Assembly: GCF_026913015.1 (NCBI RefSeq)
Contig: NZ_JAPTYD010000022.1
Location: forward strand, 1 to 61,581
Source: Paracoccus benzoatiresistens
GTDB taxonomy: Bacteria > Pseudomonadota > Alphaproteobacteria > Rhodobacterales > Rhodobacteraceae
Length of the DNA: 61,581 nt
Direction of reading: 5' to 3'
Below are positions 28,447 to 36,247 of this stretch, one piece after another. The notes below the pieces were generated by a model. That model saw only the letters and a program-made list of their open reading frames with translations. It had not been told where the DNA came from and did not search any database. The stretch's first letter is position 1. Each line of letters opens with the position of its first letter. The translations under genes and the position numbers were made by a program.

Positions 28447-28999
28447 GGGGCGCGTGGCGGTGGCAGGTGGTGACATGGTCGTTCACCATCCCCGTCGCCT
28501 GCATGAAGGCATAGACGATGACCGGCCCGCAGAAGTTGAAGCCGCGCTTTTTCAGCGCCTTCGACATGGCGGTTGATTCGGGGGTGGCGGTCGGCACGTC
28601 GGCCATGCCGGCAAAGCGGTTCTGGATCGGCTGGCCGCCCACGAAGGACCACAGGAAGGGTGCAAAGCCGTCCCGCGCCTCGATGTCCAGGAAAAGCCGC
28701 GCGCCCTTGACCGCTGATTCGATCTTGCCGCGATGCCGGATGATGCCCGGATTTTGCAGCGCCCGGTCGATCCGCGCCGCGTCCCAACGGGCCACCCGCT
28801 CGGGGTCGAATCCGTCGAACTCCTCGCGAAAGGCGTCGCGCTTGCGAAGGATGGTGATCCAGGACAGGCCCGCCTGGAAACCGTCCAGCACCAGCTTTTC
28901 CCACAGCGCGCGCGGATCGTGTTCCGGCACGCCCCATTCGGTGTCGTGATAGGCGACATACAGCGGATCGGTCCCGCACCAGGCGCAGCGGTCGGTCAT
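28421..28999 (-). CDS. tag: DNA-3-methyladenine glycosylase I
   Basis: Base-excision repair enzyme removing 3-methyladenine. 192 residues. The zinc-binding residues of the family are present: Cys5 (MTDRCAWCG), His18 (YHDTEWG) and the C-terminal HVTTC region. The helix-hairpin-helix core with GFQAGLSW is also seen. It is convergent with and overlaps the TlpA-like gene. Confidence 0.95.
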   Translation of the reverse strand: MTDRCAWCGTDPLYVAYHDTEWGVPEHDPRALWEKLVLDGFQAGLSWITILRKRDAFREEFDGFDPERVARWDAARIDRALQNPGIIRHRGKIESAVKGARLFLDIEARDGFAPFLWSFVGGQPIQNRFAGMADVPTATPESTAMSKALKKRGFNFCGPVIVYAFMQATGMVNDHVTTCHRHAPLSRPQAAG

Positions 29000-29101
29000 G
29001 AAGCGTTAACCCTTTATCCAGAAAACCCTGCCCGTTTACCGCAAATTAGGCGATTATCGCCACAACGGAACACGGAATGATTGCGTGACAAGGGGCCAGA
29101 C

Positions 29102-29920
29102 GTGACCGACGCGAACCCGCCCGCCAAGGGCTCTCCGCTGGATTATGCGATGGACCAGCAAAGCCGGCTGACCCTGCCGTCGGTCCGGCTTGCCGTCGAA
29201 AAGGGCAACGGCGTGCTGGCCTTCCAGCCGGTCGTGCAGGCGCAGCGGACCAACCGCCCCGCCTTCTACGAGGGGCTGATCCGCATCATCGACGATTCGG
29301 GCCGCATGGTGCCCTTGCGCGACTTCATGCCGGTGGCGGAAACCACTGAACTGGGGCGGCAGATCGACTGCCTGTCGCTGTCCCTTGGCCTGAAGGCCTT
29401 GTCCGAGGATCCCTCGCTGCGGCTGTCGGTCAACATGTCGGCGCGATCGATCGGCTATCCCGAATGGATGCATATCCTGCGCGAAGGCGTCGCCGACAAC
29501 CCCCAGGCCGCCGAACGGCTGATCCTGGAAATCACCGAAAGCTCGGCCATGGGCCTGCCGGATGAGGTCAAGACCTTCATGCGAGAGGTGCAGCGATACG
29601 GCATCAGCCTGGCGCTGGACGATTTCGGCGCGGGCTATACCTCGTTCCGCTATCTGCGCGACTTCTGCTTCGACATGATCAAGATCGACGGGCAGTTCAT
29701 CCGCGAAATCTCGACCCATCCCGACAACCAGGTGCTGACGCAGGCCCTGATGTCGATCGCCCATCACTTCGACATGTTCACCGTGGCCGAAATGGTGGAA
29801 ACCGCCGATGACGCAAGCTTCCTGATCGCGAACGGGATCGACTGCCTGCAGGGCTATTACTTCGGGGCGCCGACCATTGCACCGCCCTGGAAGTCCCCTC
29901 CCTCGGTCGCCCTGCGATGA
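29102..29920 (+). CDS. EAL-domain protein, probable cyclic di-GMP phosphodiesterase
   Basis: A cytoplasmic stand-alone EAL protein, 272 residues, with no GGDEF or sensor domain. The signature reads YEGLI at 56-60 (EGL for EAL). The other active-site positions look kept: Asn111 (NMSARS), LEITES at 142-147, DDFGAGYTS at 173-181, Lys194 (MIKIDG), AEMVE at 229-233 and Gln250. It is therefore likely active, though the variation could mark a binding-only protein. GTG at 29102 with AAGGGG seven bases upstream is preferred; a TTG at 29081 is possible. Confidence 0.87.
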   Translation: MTDANPPAKGSPLDYAMDQQSRLTLPSVRLAVEKGNGVLAFQPVVQAQRTNRPAFYEGLIRIIDDSGRMVPLRDFMPVAETTELGRQIDCLSLSLGLKALSEDPSLRLSVNMSARSIGYPEWMHILREGVADNPQAAERLILEITESSAMGLPDEVKTFMREVQRYGISLALDDFGAGYTSFRYLRDFCFDMIKIDGQFIREISTHPDNQVLTQALMSIAHHFDMFTVAEMVETADDASFLIANGIDCLQGYYFGAPTIAPPWKSPPSVALR

Positions 29921-29948
29921 ACACGTCTCCATCTTTTGGGTGATGTGC

Positions 29949-29977
29949 TTGACCTTGCGGCACGAACCCGCATCCTA
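29949..29977 (+). promoter_or_regulatory. Possible promoter of phaA
   Basis: TTGACC and ATCCTA are separated by 17 bases, 45 bases before the phaA ATG. The -10 match is weak. Confidence 0.35.
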
Positions 29978-30021
29978 GCCCGTGTCGCCAGTTATCTGGC
30001 CTTGAGGTAAGGGAGCCCGCC

Positions 30022-31194
30022 ATGACCAAAGCCGTAATCGTTTCCGCCGCCCGCACCGCGGTCGGCAGTTTCCTGGGATCGTTCGCCAATACCCCGGCGC
30101 ATGATCTGGGCGCTACCGTTCTGAAAGAGGTTGTGGCCCGTGCCGGGATCGATCCCGCCGAGGTTGACGAAACCATCCTGGGCCAGGTGCTGACCGCCGG
30201 CCAGGGCCAGAACCCGGGCCGCCAGGCGCATATCAAGGCCGGCCTGCCGCAGGAATCGGCGGCCTGGCTGATCAACCAGGTCTGCGGATCGGGCCTTCGC
30301 GCCGTGGCGCTGGCCGCCCAGCAGGTGACGGCGGGCGAAGCCAGGATCGTGCTGGCCGGGGGCCAGGAGAGCATGTCGATGTCGACCCACGCCGCTTATA
30401 TGCGCGCGGGCCAGAAGATGGGCGACATGCAGCTGATCGATACCATGATCCGCGACGGGCTGTGGGACGCCTTCAACAACTATCACATGGGCACCACGGC
30501 GGAGAACGTCGCGCAGCAATGGCAGATCAGCCGCGAGCAGCAGGACGAATTCGCGATGCGCTCGCAGAACAAGGCCGAGGCCGCGCAGAAGGCCGGCCGC
30601 TTCGATGACGAGATCGTGGCCTTCACCGTCAAGACACGCAAGGGCGACACGGTCGTGGACAAGGACGAATACATCCGCCACGGCGCGACCATCGACGCCA
30701 TGCAGAAGCTTCGGCCGGCGTTCTCCAAGGAAGGCTCGGTCACAGCGGGCAACGCGTCCGGCCTGAACGACGGCGCGGCGGCGGTCATGGTGATGACCGA
30801 GGACGAGGCGAACCGCCGCGGCCTGACGCCGCTTGCACGGATCGCGTCCTATGCCACGGCGGGGCTTGATCCGGCGATCATGGGAACCGGTCCGATCCCG
30901 GCCAGCCGCAAGGCGCTGGAAAAGGCGGGCTGGTCCGTCGCGGATCTGGAACTGGTCGAGGCGAACGAGGCCTTTGCGGCCCAAGCCTGCGCCGTCAACA
31001 AGGACATGGGCTGGGACCCCGAGATCGTGAACGTGAACGGCGGCGCCATCGCCATCGGCCACCCGATCGGCGCTTCGGGCGCACGCGTGCTGAACACGCT
31101 TTTGTTCGAAATGAAGCGCCGCGACGTCAGCAAGGGCCTTGCGACCTTGTGCATCGGCGGCGGCATGGGCGTCGCCATGTGCATTGAGCGGTAA
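30022..31194 (+). CDS. phaA: Acetyl-CoA C-acetyltransferase (beta-ketothiolase)
   Basis: Condenses two acetyl-CoA to acetoacetyl-CoA, the first step toward polyhydroxybutyrate and into the ethylmalonyl-CoA pathway. 390 residues. The catalytic residues are Cys88 (NQVCGSGLR), His347 ([10 protein letters not shown]) and Cys377 (LCIGGGMG). AAGGGAG lies before the ATG. phaB follows after 87 bases that contain two hairpins. The polymerase gene phaC is not in the window. Confidence 0.96.
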   Translation: MTKAVIVSAARTAVGSFLGSFANTPAHDLGATVLKEVVARAGIDPAEVDETILGQVLTAGQGQNPGRQAHIKAGLPQESAAWLINQVCGSGLRAVALAAQQVTAGEARIVLAGGQESMSMSTHAAYMRAGQKMGDMQLIDTMIRDGLWDAFNNYHMGTTAENVAQQWQISREQQDEFAMRSQNKAEAAQKAGRFDDEIVAFTVKTRKGDTVVDKDEYIRHGATIDAMQKLRPAFSKEGSVTAGNASGLNDGAAAVMVMTEDEANRRGLTPLARIASYATAGLDPAIMGTGPIPASRKALEKAGWSVADLELVEANEAFAAQACAVNKDMGWDPEIVNVNGGAIAIGHPIGASGARVLNTLLFEMKRRDVSKGLATLCIGGGMGVAMCIER

Positions 31195-31203
31195 GCCGCA
31201 GAA

Positions 31204-31226
31204 GGCGCGCAACGATGTTGCGCGCC
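31204..31226 (+). repeat. Perfect hairpin between phaA and phaB
   Basis: GGCGCGCAAC and GTTGCGCGCC form a ten-base perfect stem with a three-base loop, starting nine bases after the phaA stop. No T-run follows on the plus strand. It may stabilise the phaA end or lower readthrough into phaB. Confidence 0.55.
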
Positions 31227-31241
31227 AAAATCACGCCTTGT

Positions 31242-31258
31242 AGCAATATTTCATTGCT
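31242..31258. promoter_or_regulatory. Inverted repeat ahead of phaB
   Basis: AGCAAT and ATTGCT flank five bases, 23 bases before the phaB ATG, in an unusually AT-rich stretch. It is a candidate operator or second hairpin. Confidence 0.4.
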
Positions 31259-31281
31259 GTTCGTATTTATGGGGAGGATCA

Positions 31282-32007
31282 ATGTCCAAGGTCGCACTTG
31301 TCACCGGGGGGTCGCGCGGCATCGGCGCGGCGATTTCAAAGGCGCTGCAGGAGGCCGGCTATACCGTTGCCGCCACCTATGCCGGCAATGACGATGCCGC
31401 GAAGGCATTTACCGAGGAAACCGGGATCAAGACCTACAAATGGTCGGTCGCCGAATACGATGCCTGCGCCGCCGGCATCAAGCAGATCGAGGAAGAACTG
31501 GGCCCCATTGCGGTGCTGGTCAACAACGCGGGCATCACGCGGGACGCGATGTTCCACAAGATGACGCCCCAGCAATGGAAAGAGGTGATCGACACCAACT
31601 TGACCGGCCTCTTCAACATGACCCATCCGGTCTGGTCGGGAATGCGCGACCGCAAGTTCGGGCGGATCATCAACATCAGTTCGATCAACGGGCAGAAGGG
31701 CCAGGCGGGCCAGGCGAACTATTCGGCCGCCAAGGCGGGCGACCTGGGCTTTACCAAGGCGCTGGCCCAGGAAGGCGCGCGGGCGGGCATCACCGTCAAC
31801 GCGATCTGCCCCGGCTATATCGCAACCGAGATGGTCAAGGCGATCGACGAAAAGGTGCTGAACGAACGCATCATCCCGCAGATCCCCGTCGGCCGCCTGG
31901 GTGAGCCCGAGGAGATCGCGCGGACCGTGGTGTTCCTGGCCTCGGACGAGGCGGGCTTCATCACAGGCTCCACCATCAGCGCCAATGGCGGGCAGTATTT
32001 CACCTGA
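31282..32007 (+). CDS. phaB: Acetoacetyl-CoA reductase
   Basis: NADPH-dependent short-chain dehydrogenase making (R)-3-hydroxybutyryl-CoA. 241 residues. The cofactor loop TGGSRGIG is at 8-15, NNAG at 81-84, and the catalytic residues are Ser134, Tyr147 and Lys151 (NYSAAKAG). GGGGAGG lies six bases before the ATG. Paired with phaA, it supplies monomer for polyhydroxybutyrate or the ethylmalonyl-CoA route. Confidence 0.96.
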   Translation: MSKVALVTGGSRGIGAAISKALQEAGYTVAATYAGNDDAAKAFTEETGIKTYKWSVAEYDACAAGIKQIEEELGPIAVLVNNAGITRDAMFHKMTPQQWKEVIDTNLTGLFNMTHPVWSGMRDRKFGRIINISSINGQKGQAGQANYSAAKAGDLGFTKALAQEGARAGITVNAICPGYIATEMVKAIDEKVLNERIIPQIPVGRLGEPEEIARTVVFLASDEAGFITGSTISANGGQYFT

Positions 32008-32030
32008 CCGGCATTCCCTTGAAATGACCA

Positions 32031-32055
32031 CGGCCCGCGCTGATCGCGCGGGCCG
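32031..32055 (+). terminator. Hairpin after phaB
   Basis: CGGCCCGCGC and GCGCGGGCCG form a perfect ten-base stem with a five-base loop, 24 bases after the phaB stop and before the convergent DUF465 gene. Only CTTC follows, so as an intrinsic terminator it is weak. Confidence 0.55.
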
Positions 32056-32081
32056 CTTCAAACCGGTAACCGTTCAACAGG

Positions 32082-32246
32082 TTAGTGGGACAGTCGGGAA
32101 ATCTCTTCCTTGAGACGAAGTTTTTCGCGCTTCATGGCCTTGATCTGCAGGTCGCTGGCTCCAGGGCTTCTTTGTTCTCTTTCAACAGCCTCGGAAAGCA
32201 CCTGGTGTTTTTTGCGCAGTTCCTCGACGTGGGAAGCAACCGACAT
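32082..32246 (-). CDS. DUF465 (YdcH) family protein
   Basis: A 54-residue, charged, helical protein: HVEELRKKHQVLSEAV, then a linker and KAMKREKLRLKEEI. This is a clear DUF465 pattern. AGGAGG lies five bases before the ATG at 32246. The function is unknown. It stands alone between phaB and the methyltransferase gene, and is the second DUF465 gene of the window. Confidence 0.88.
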   Translation of the reverse strand: MSVASHVEELRKKHQVLSEAVEREQRSPGASDLQIKAMKREKLRLKEEISRLSH

Positions 32247-32306
32247 CGCGTCCTCCTGTATAGGTTGAGTCGAACAGGGGGATTGCAGCACAGGCTTGCG
32301 ATTCTG

Positions 32307-33065
32307 TCACGAGACTTTCGTAAACAGATTCGTCAGCGGTAAACCCTTGCGCAGAACCGCCGCAGCGGCATCGGTCAGGTCCTCGCGATCGCCGGCATGG
32401 GCCGGTTCGCGGTGCATGACAAAGGGCGCGAGCAGCCGCAGCGGCCCCCGCGCGCCCTTGCGGGCCTGCAGGATCACGCGCCCGGCATCCCGGCCCGCCC
32501 GGCCCGCGATGGGCAGGATCGCCACCGACCCGGCCCGATCCGACATCGCTGCCAGCATCGCGTCCAGCCGGTCGGCCCGCTGGATCAGCGTCAGCACGCC
32601 CCCCGGCCGCAGGCGGCGCAGGCCCGCATCGATCCAGGCGGCCAGCGGCGTGGCCTCTTGCCGCGCCAGGGCACGCCCGCCGTCCGGCGCGGCCGTCCCG
32701 CCCAGGAAATAAGGAGGATTGGCGATGACATGGTCGAAGGCCTGCGCGCGCAGTTCGGAAGGCGGCCTGGCCACATCGCCGGTCAGCACCTGCATCCTAA
32801 TGCCGTTTGCCGCCGCGTTTCGCCGCGCCAGATCGGCATAATCCGCCTGGCTCTCCAGCCCCGCCAGCCGCAGGTCCGGCACGCGCCAGCCCAGGCATAG
32901 GCTGGCGACCCCTGCCCCGCATCCCAGTTCCAGCACGGCCTGCCCCCCTTCCGCCGGACAGGCCGCCGCCAGCATCACCGCATCCGCCCCCGATCGGAAG
33001 CCGCCCCTGGGCTGCGCGATCCGCAGGCGGCCGTCCAGGAAGCCGTCGTCCGAAAGATCACTCAT
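32307..33065 (-). CDS. TrmN6-like tRNA1(Val) adenine-N6 methyltransferase
   Basis: SAM-dependent methyltransferase of 252 residues, likely acting on adenine 37 of tRNA-Val. The SAM-binding VLELGCGAGVASL is near 43-55 and the N6-adenine catalytic motif NPPY near 114-117. The N-terminal RLRIAQPRGGFRSGADAVML matches the TrmN6 group. The ATG at 33065 overlaps the DUF2007 stop by eight bases. The substrate is inferred from family. Confidence 0.85.
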   Translation of the reverse strand: MSDLSDDGFLDGRLRIAQPRGGFRSGADAVMLAAACPAEGGQAVLELGCGAGVASLCLGWRVPDLRLAGLESQADYADLARRNAAANGIRMQVLTGDVARPPSELRAQAFDHVIANPPYFLGGTAAPDGGRALARQEATPLAAWIDAGLRRLRPGGVLTLIQRADRLDAMLAAMSDRAGSVAILPIAGRAGRDAGRVILQARKGARGPLRLLAPFVMHREPAHAGDREDLTDAAAAVLRKGLPLTNLFTKVS

Positions 33066-33267
33066 CCAGGCCGGCATCGCGCAGGATGGCGCGGGCCATG
33101 AATTCGTCGCGATCCGCCACCATCAGGCGCTGCGGCAGGATGCCCAGCGATCCTTCCAGCACGCTCATGTGCTGGTCCATGGGAAAGGCGGGAATGCCTT
33201 CGACTTCCAGCAGGCCAATGGCGCGGGACATGCGGACGGGATCGTTGCTGCGGAAAAGCTCTTTCAT
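33058..33267 (-). CDS. DUF2007 domain protein
   Basis: A 69-residue protein beginning MKELFRSNDPVRMSRAIGLLEVEGIPAF, the DUF2007 (putative signal-transducing) pattern, with a beta-alpha-beta-like fold expected. The function is unknown. The ATG at 33267 fits the family start. It is coupled by overlap to the TrmN6-like gene and divergent from the prenyl synthase. Confidence 0.85.
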   Translation of the reverse strand: MKELFRSNDPVRMSRAIGLLEVEGIPAFPMDQHMSVLEGSLGILPQRLMVADRDEFMARAILRDAGLDE

Positions 33268-33344
33268 GACCGAAACGCTAGGCGGCGGTTGCGCAATTGT
33301 CGAGGGCGTGGCAAGGGACGGGCGCGGCAACGGGGGTCAAGGCC

Positions 33345-34346
33345 ATGGGTGTGCAGGAAAGCGTCCAGAAACCGCTGGACCGGCTGGCAGAGGCGCTTGG
33401 CGCCGAGATGGAAGCGGTGGGCGTCCTGATCCGCCAGCGCATGTCCAGCGAACACGCGCCCCGCATCCCCCAGGTGACGGCCCACCTGATCGAGGCCGGC
33501 GGCAAGCGCCTGCGGCCGATGCTGACCTTGGCCGCCGCGCGGATCATGGGATATGGCGGCCCCTACCACATCCATCTGGCGGCGACGGTGGAATTCATCC
33601 ACACCGCGACACTGCTGCACGACGACGTGGTCGATGAAAGCCGCCAGCGGCGCGGACGCCCGACGGCGAACCTCTTGTGGGACAACAAATCCAGCGTGCT
33701 GGTCGGCGACTACCTGTTCGCCCGCAGCTTCCAGCTGATGGTCGAGCCCGGCAACCTGCGCACGCTGGAGATCCTGTCGAATGCCGCCGCCACCATTGCC
33801 GAGGGCGAGGTGCTGCAGCTGACCGCTGCCCAGGACCTGCGCACGGACGAGGCCATCTATCTCAAGGTCGTGCGCGGCAAGACCGCCGCGCTGTTCTCCG
33901 CCGCGACAGAGGTCGGCGGCGTGATCGCCGGTGCCTCGGCGGACCAGGTTCAGGCGTTGTTCGATTACGGCGATGCCCTGGGCATTGCCTTCCAGATCGT
34001 CGATGACCTGCTGGACTACGGCGGCGCGACCGAGACGATCGGCAAGAACGTCGGCGACGATTTCCGGGAACGCAAGCTGACCCTGCCCGTCATCAAGGCG
34101 GTCGCCAAGGCCGATTCCCAGGAACGCGCCTTCTGGTCGCGCACCATTGAATCGGGCGACCAGCGCGACGGTGATCTGGATCATGCCCTGGCCCTGCTGG
34201 CTCGCCACGGCGCGATGGAGGCGGCGCGGGCGGATGCGCTGCGCTGGTCCGCCACGGCCAAGGCGGCGCTGGCCAAGCTGCCTGCGCATCCGGTCCGGGA
34301 CATGCTGGCGGACATGGCCGATTTCGTGGTCAGCCGCGTCGCCTGA
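33345..34346 (+). CDS. Polyprenyl (octa-/decaprenyl) diphosphate synthase
   Basis: Makes the long isoprenoid chain of ubiquinone from farnesyl and isopentenyl diphosphate. 333 residues. The two Asp-rich motifs are DDVVDE at 93-98 and DDLLDY near 220, with GGKRLRP at 52-58. The small-residue side before the first motif fits long-chain synthases. Paracoccus species make Q-10, so decaprenyl is the likely product (inference). The ATG at 33345 follows AAGG; a longer frame begins at 33297. Confidence 0.9.
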   Translation: MGVQESVQKPLDRLAEALGAEMEAVGVLIRQRMSSEHAPRIPQVTAHLIEAGGKRLRPMLTLAAARIMGYGGPYHIHLAATVEFIHTATLLHDDVVDESRQRRGRPTANLLWDNKSSVLVGDYLFARSFQLMVEPGNLRTLEILSNAAATIAEGEVLQLTAAQDLRTDEAIYLKVVRGKTAALFSAATEVGGVIAGASADQVQALFDYGDALGIAFQIVDDLLDYGGATETIGKNVGDDFRERKLTLPVIKAVAKADSQERAFWSRTIESGDQRDGDLDHALALLARHGAMEAARADALRWSATAKAALAKLPAHPVRDMLADMADFVVSRVA

Positions 34347-34681
34347 CCCTGCCCCGCAAAGGCAGGTCGCGACGTGAGCCGCCCCCCTCTGCGGAAAGAG
34401 ACCGCGAAAATGGGCAAAACCTGGTGCTGCGCGCCACTGGCGGCCCGGTCCTGGTGTTTGGTCGCCTTTTCAGGGGTTTCGCGGCAGGCGATGCACGGCA
34501 GGCGGGTATCGGCAAGAAACAGACTGCCTTTATTTCGCGCGGCATCCGGGCATTCAGCCCATAAATAGGGCAACCCCTGTCTGGCCCTGTCCTCAACCTG
34601 CCCGAAGCCTGTGCAAGCGCGGCAAAGCCCCCCATCAGAGGGCATCGGCGGCGCGTCCGGTGCCGCGTTGAAGGGGATTCG
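34347..34681. other. Spacer upstream of the ammonium transporter
   Basis: 335 bases with no gene I can support. I searched for a PII gene (glnK), a sigma-54 promoter (TGGCAC-N5-TTGC) and NtrC-type palindromes and found none. One 64-residue frame at 34374-34568 lacks a ribosome site and recognisable sequence. The part at 34520-34575 is AT-richer and may hold the amt promoter. Confidence 0.5.
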
Positions 34682-34684
34682 ATG

Positions 34685-36088
34685 ATGAAAAGGGCTGCTC
34701 CCTTTATTGCCAGTTCCGCGCTGCTGCTTGCGGCGCCGAGTTTCGCACAAGACGCCGCAGTCATGGTCGAGGCTGCCGCTCCGGTGCCGGACAAGGGCGA
34801 CACGACCTGGATGCTGATCTCGGCCATCCTGGTGATGATGATGACGCTGCCGGGTCTGGCGCTGTTCTATGGCGGCCTGGTCAGGGCCAAGAACATGCTG
34901 TCGGTGCTCATGCAGGTGCTGACGGTGTTCAGCATGATGGCGATCCTGTGGGTGGCCTTCGGCTATTCCCTGGCTTTCACCGGCGCGGGCACGGCCGAGG
35001 ACGTGACCTTCTTCACCCCCTATATCGGCGGGCTGTCCAAGATGTTCCTGTCGGGCGTCACCACCGCCTCGAACGTCGAAAGCTTCTCGGCGGGGGTCGT
35101 GATCCCGGAACTGTCCTTCGTGATCTTCCAGATGGCCTTTGCCTGCATCGCCTCGGCCCTGATCGTGGGCGCCACGGCCGAGCGGCTGAAGTTCAGCGCG
35201 ATCCTGCTGTTCGTGGTGATCTGGTTCTTCTTCTCGTATCTGCCGATGGCCCACATGGTCTGGTGGTGGGGGGGCCCGAGCGCCTATGACGCGCCCTCGG
35301 GCCTGCTGTTCAGCCATGGCGCGCTGGACTTCGCGGGCGGGACCGTCATTCACATCAACGCGGGCGTCGCGGGCCTGGTCGCCGCGATGGTCGCCGGCCC
35401 CCGCATCGGCTACAAGAAGGAGCTGCTGGCCCCCCACAACCTGTCCTTCACCCTGGTCGGCGGCTGCCTGCTGTGGATCGGCTGGTTCGGCTTCAACGCC
35501 GGGTCCAACCTGGAAGCCAACGGCCTGACGGCGCTGGCCATGATCAACACCGCCGTCGCCACCGCCGCGGGCGTCCTGGCCTGGTCCTTCGGCGAATGGG
35601 CCTTCCGCGGCCATCCCAGCCTTCTGGGCGGCATCTCGGGCGCCATCGCGGGTCTGGTGGGCATCACCCCGGCCGCGGGCTTCGTAGGCCCCATGGGCGC
35701 CATTGCCATCGGCCTGGTCGCCGGCCTGCTGTGCATGTGGTTCGTCATCAGCATGAAGCCGCGCATGGGCATCGACGACAGCCTGGACGTGTTCGGCATC
35801 CACGGCATCGGCGGCATCGTCGGCGCGATCCTGACGGGCGTCTTCGCGGCACCCTCGCTGGGCGGGACGGGCGTCTTCGACTACGCCGCCAACGCGGTTG
35901 CCGAATTCTCGATGGGCAGCCAGGTCTACAACCAGACCCTGGGCGTGGTGATCGCCGTCCTCTGGTCGGGAGTGGTGTCCTTTGTGGCGATCCACATCGT
36001 CAAGGCGCTGATCGGCCTGCGCGTGGCCGATACCGAGGAGCGCCAGGGCCTGGACATCACCATCCACGGCGAAAACGCCTATAACTGA
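34685..36088 (+). CDS. amt: Ammonium transporter (Amt family)
   Basis: Inner-membrane ammonium channel. From the second of two adjacent ATGs it has 467 residues, with a signal peptide (ending near PSFAQ) and eleven membrane segments expected. Family motifs visible are FYGGLVRAKN near 60, HMVWWWGG near 195 and DSLDVFGIHGIGG near 360, which contains a pore His. AAGGGGA precedes the start. Unusually, no glnK lies upstream or downstream. A strong terminator follows. Confidence 0.95.
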   Translation: MKRAAPFIASSALLLAAPSFAQDAAVMVEAAAPVPDKGDTTWMLISAILVMMMTLPGLALFYGGLVRAKNMLSVLMQVLTVFSMMAILWVAFGYSLAFTGAGTAEDVTFFTPYIGGLSKMFLSGVTTASNVESFSAGVVIPELSFVIFQMAFACIASALIVGATAERLKFSAILLFVVIWFFFSYLPMAHMVWWWGGPSAYDAPSGLLFSHGALDFAGGTVIHINAGVAGLVAAMVAGPRIGYKKELLAPHNLSFTLVGGCLLWIGWFGFNAGSNLEANGLTALAMINTAVATAAGVLAWSFGEWAFRGHPSLLGGISGAIAGLVGITPAAGFVGPMGAIAIGLVAGLLCMWFVISMKPRMGIDDSLDVFGIHGIGGIVGAILTGVFAAPSLGGTGVFDYAANAVAEFSMGSQVYNQTLGVVIAVLWSGVVSFVAIHIVKALIGLRVADTEERQGLDITIHGENAYN

Positions 36089-36105
36089 GGCTTCGAGCAG
36101 CGATG

Positions 36106-36135
36106 AAAGGCCCGGCGGCGATGCCGGGCCTTTTT
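36106..36135 (+). terminator. Intrinsic terminator of amt
   Basis: AAAGGCCCGGC and GCCGGGCC with a six-base loop, then TTTTT, 18 bases after the amt stop. Confidence 0.88.
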
Positions 36136-36247
36136 CATGTGAAATCACGGATTGGTCAGGGCAATTCCCCTTGGGCGATTCTTGGTGTAGGTTGGCGCGC
36201 AATTTGGCCGCTGAACGGCCGCGGGCAGAAACGCAGGCATCCGACGC

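Noticed and set aside
34374..34568. A 64-residue plus-strand frame before amt
   Set aside because: No ribosome site, Arg/Ser/Cys-rich composition unlike real genes here, and no recognisable sequence.
34347..34681. A sigma-54 promoter or glnK remnant before amt
   Set aside because: No TGGCAC-N5-TTGC match and no PII-like peptide in any frame was found by eye.
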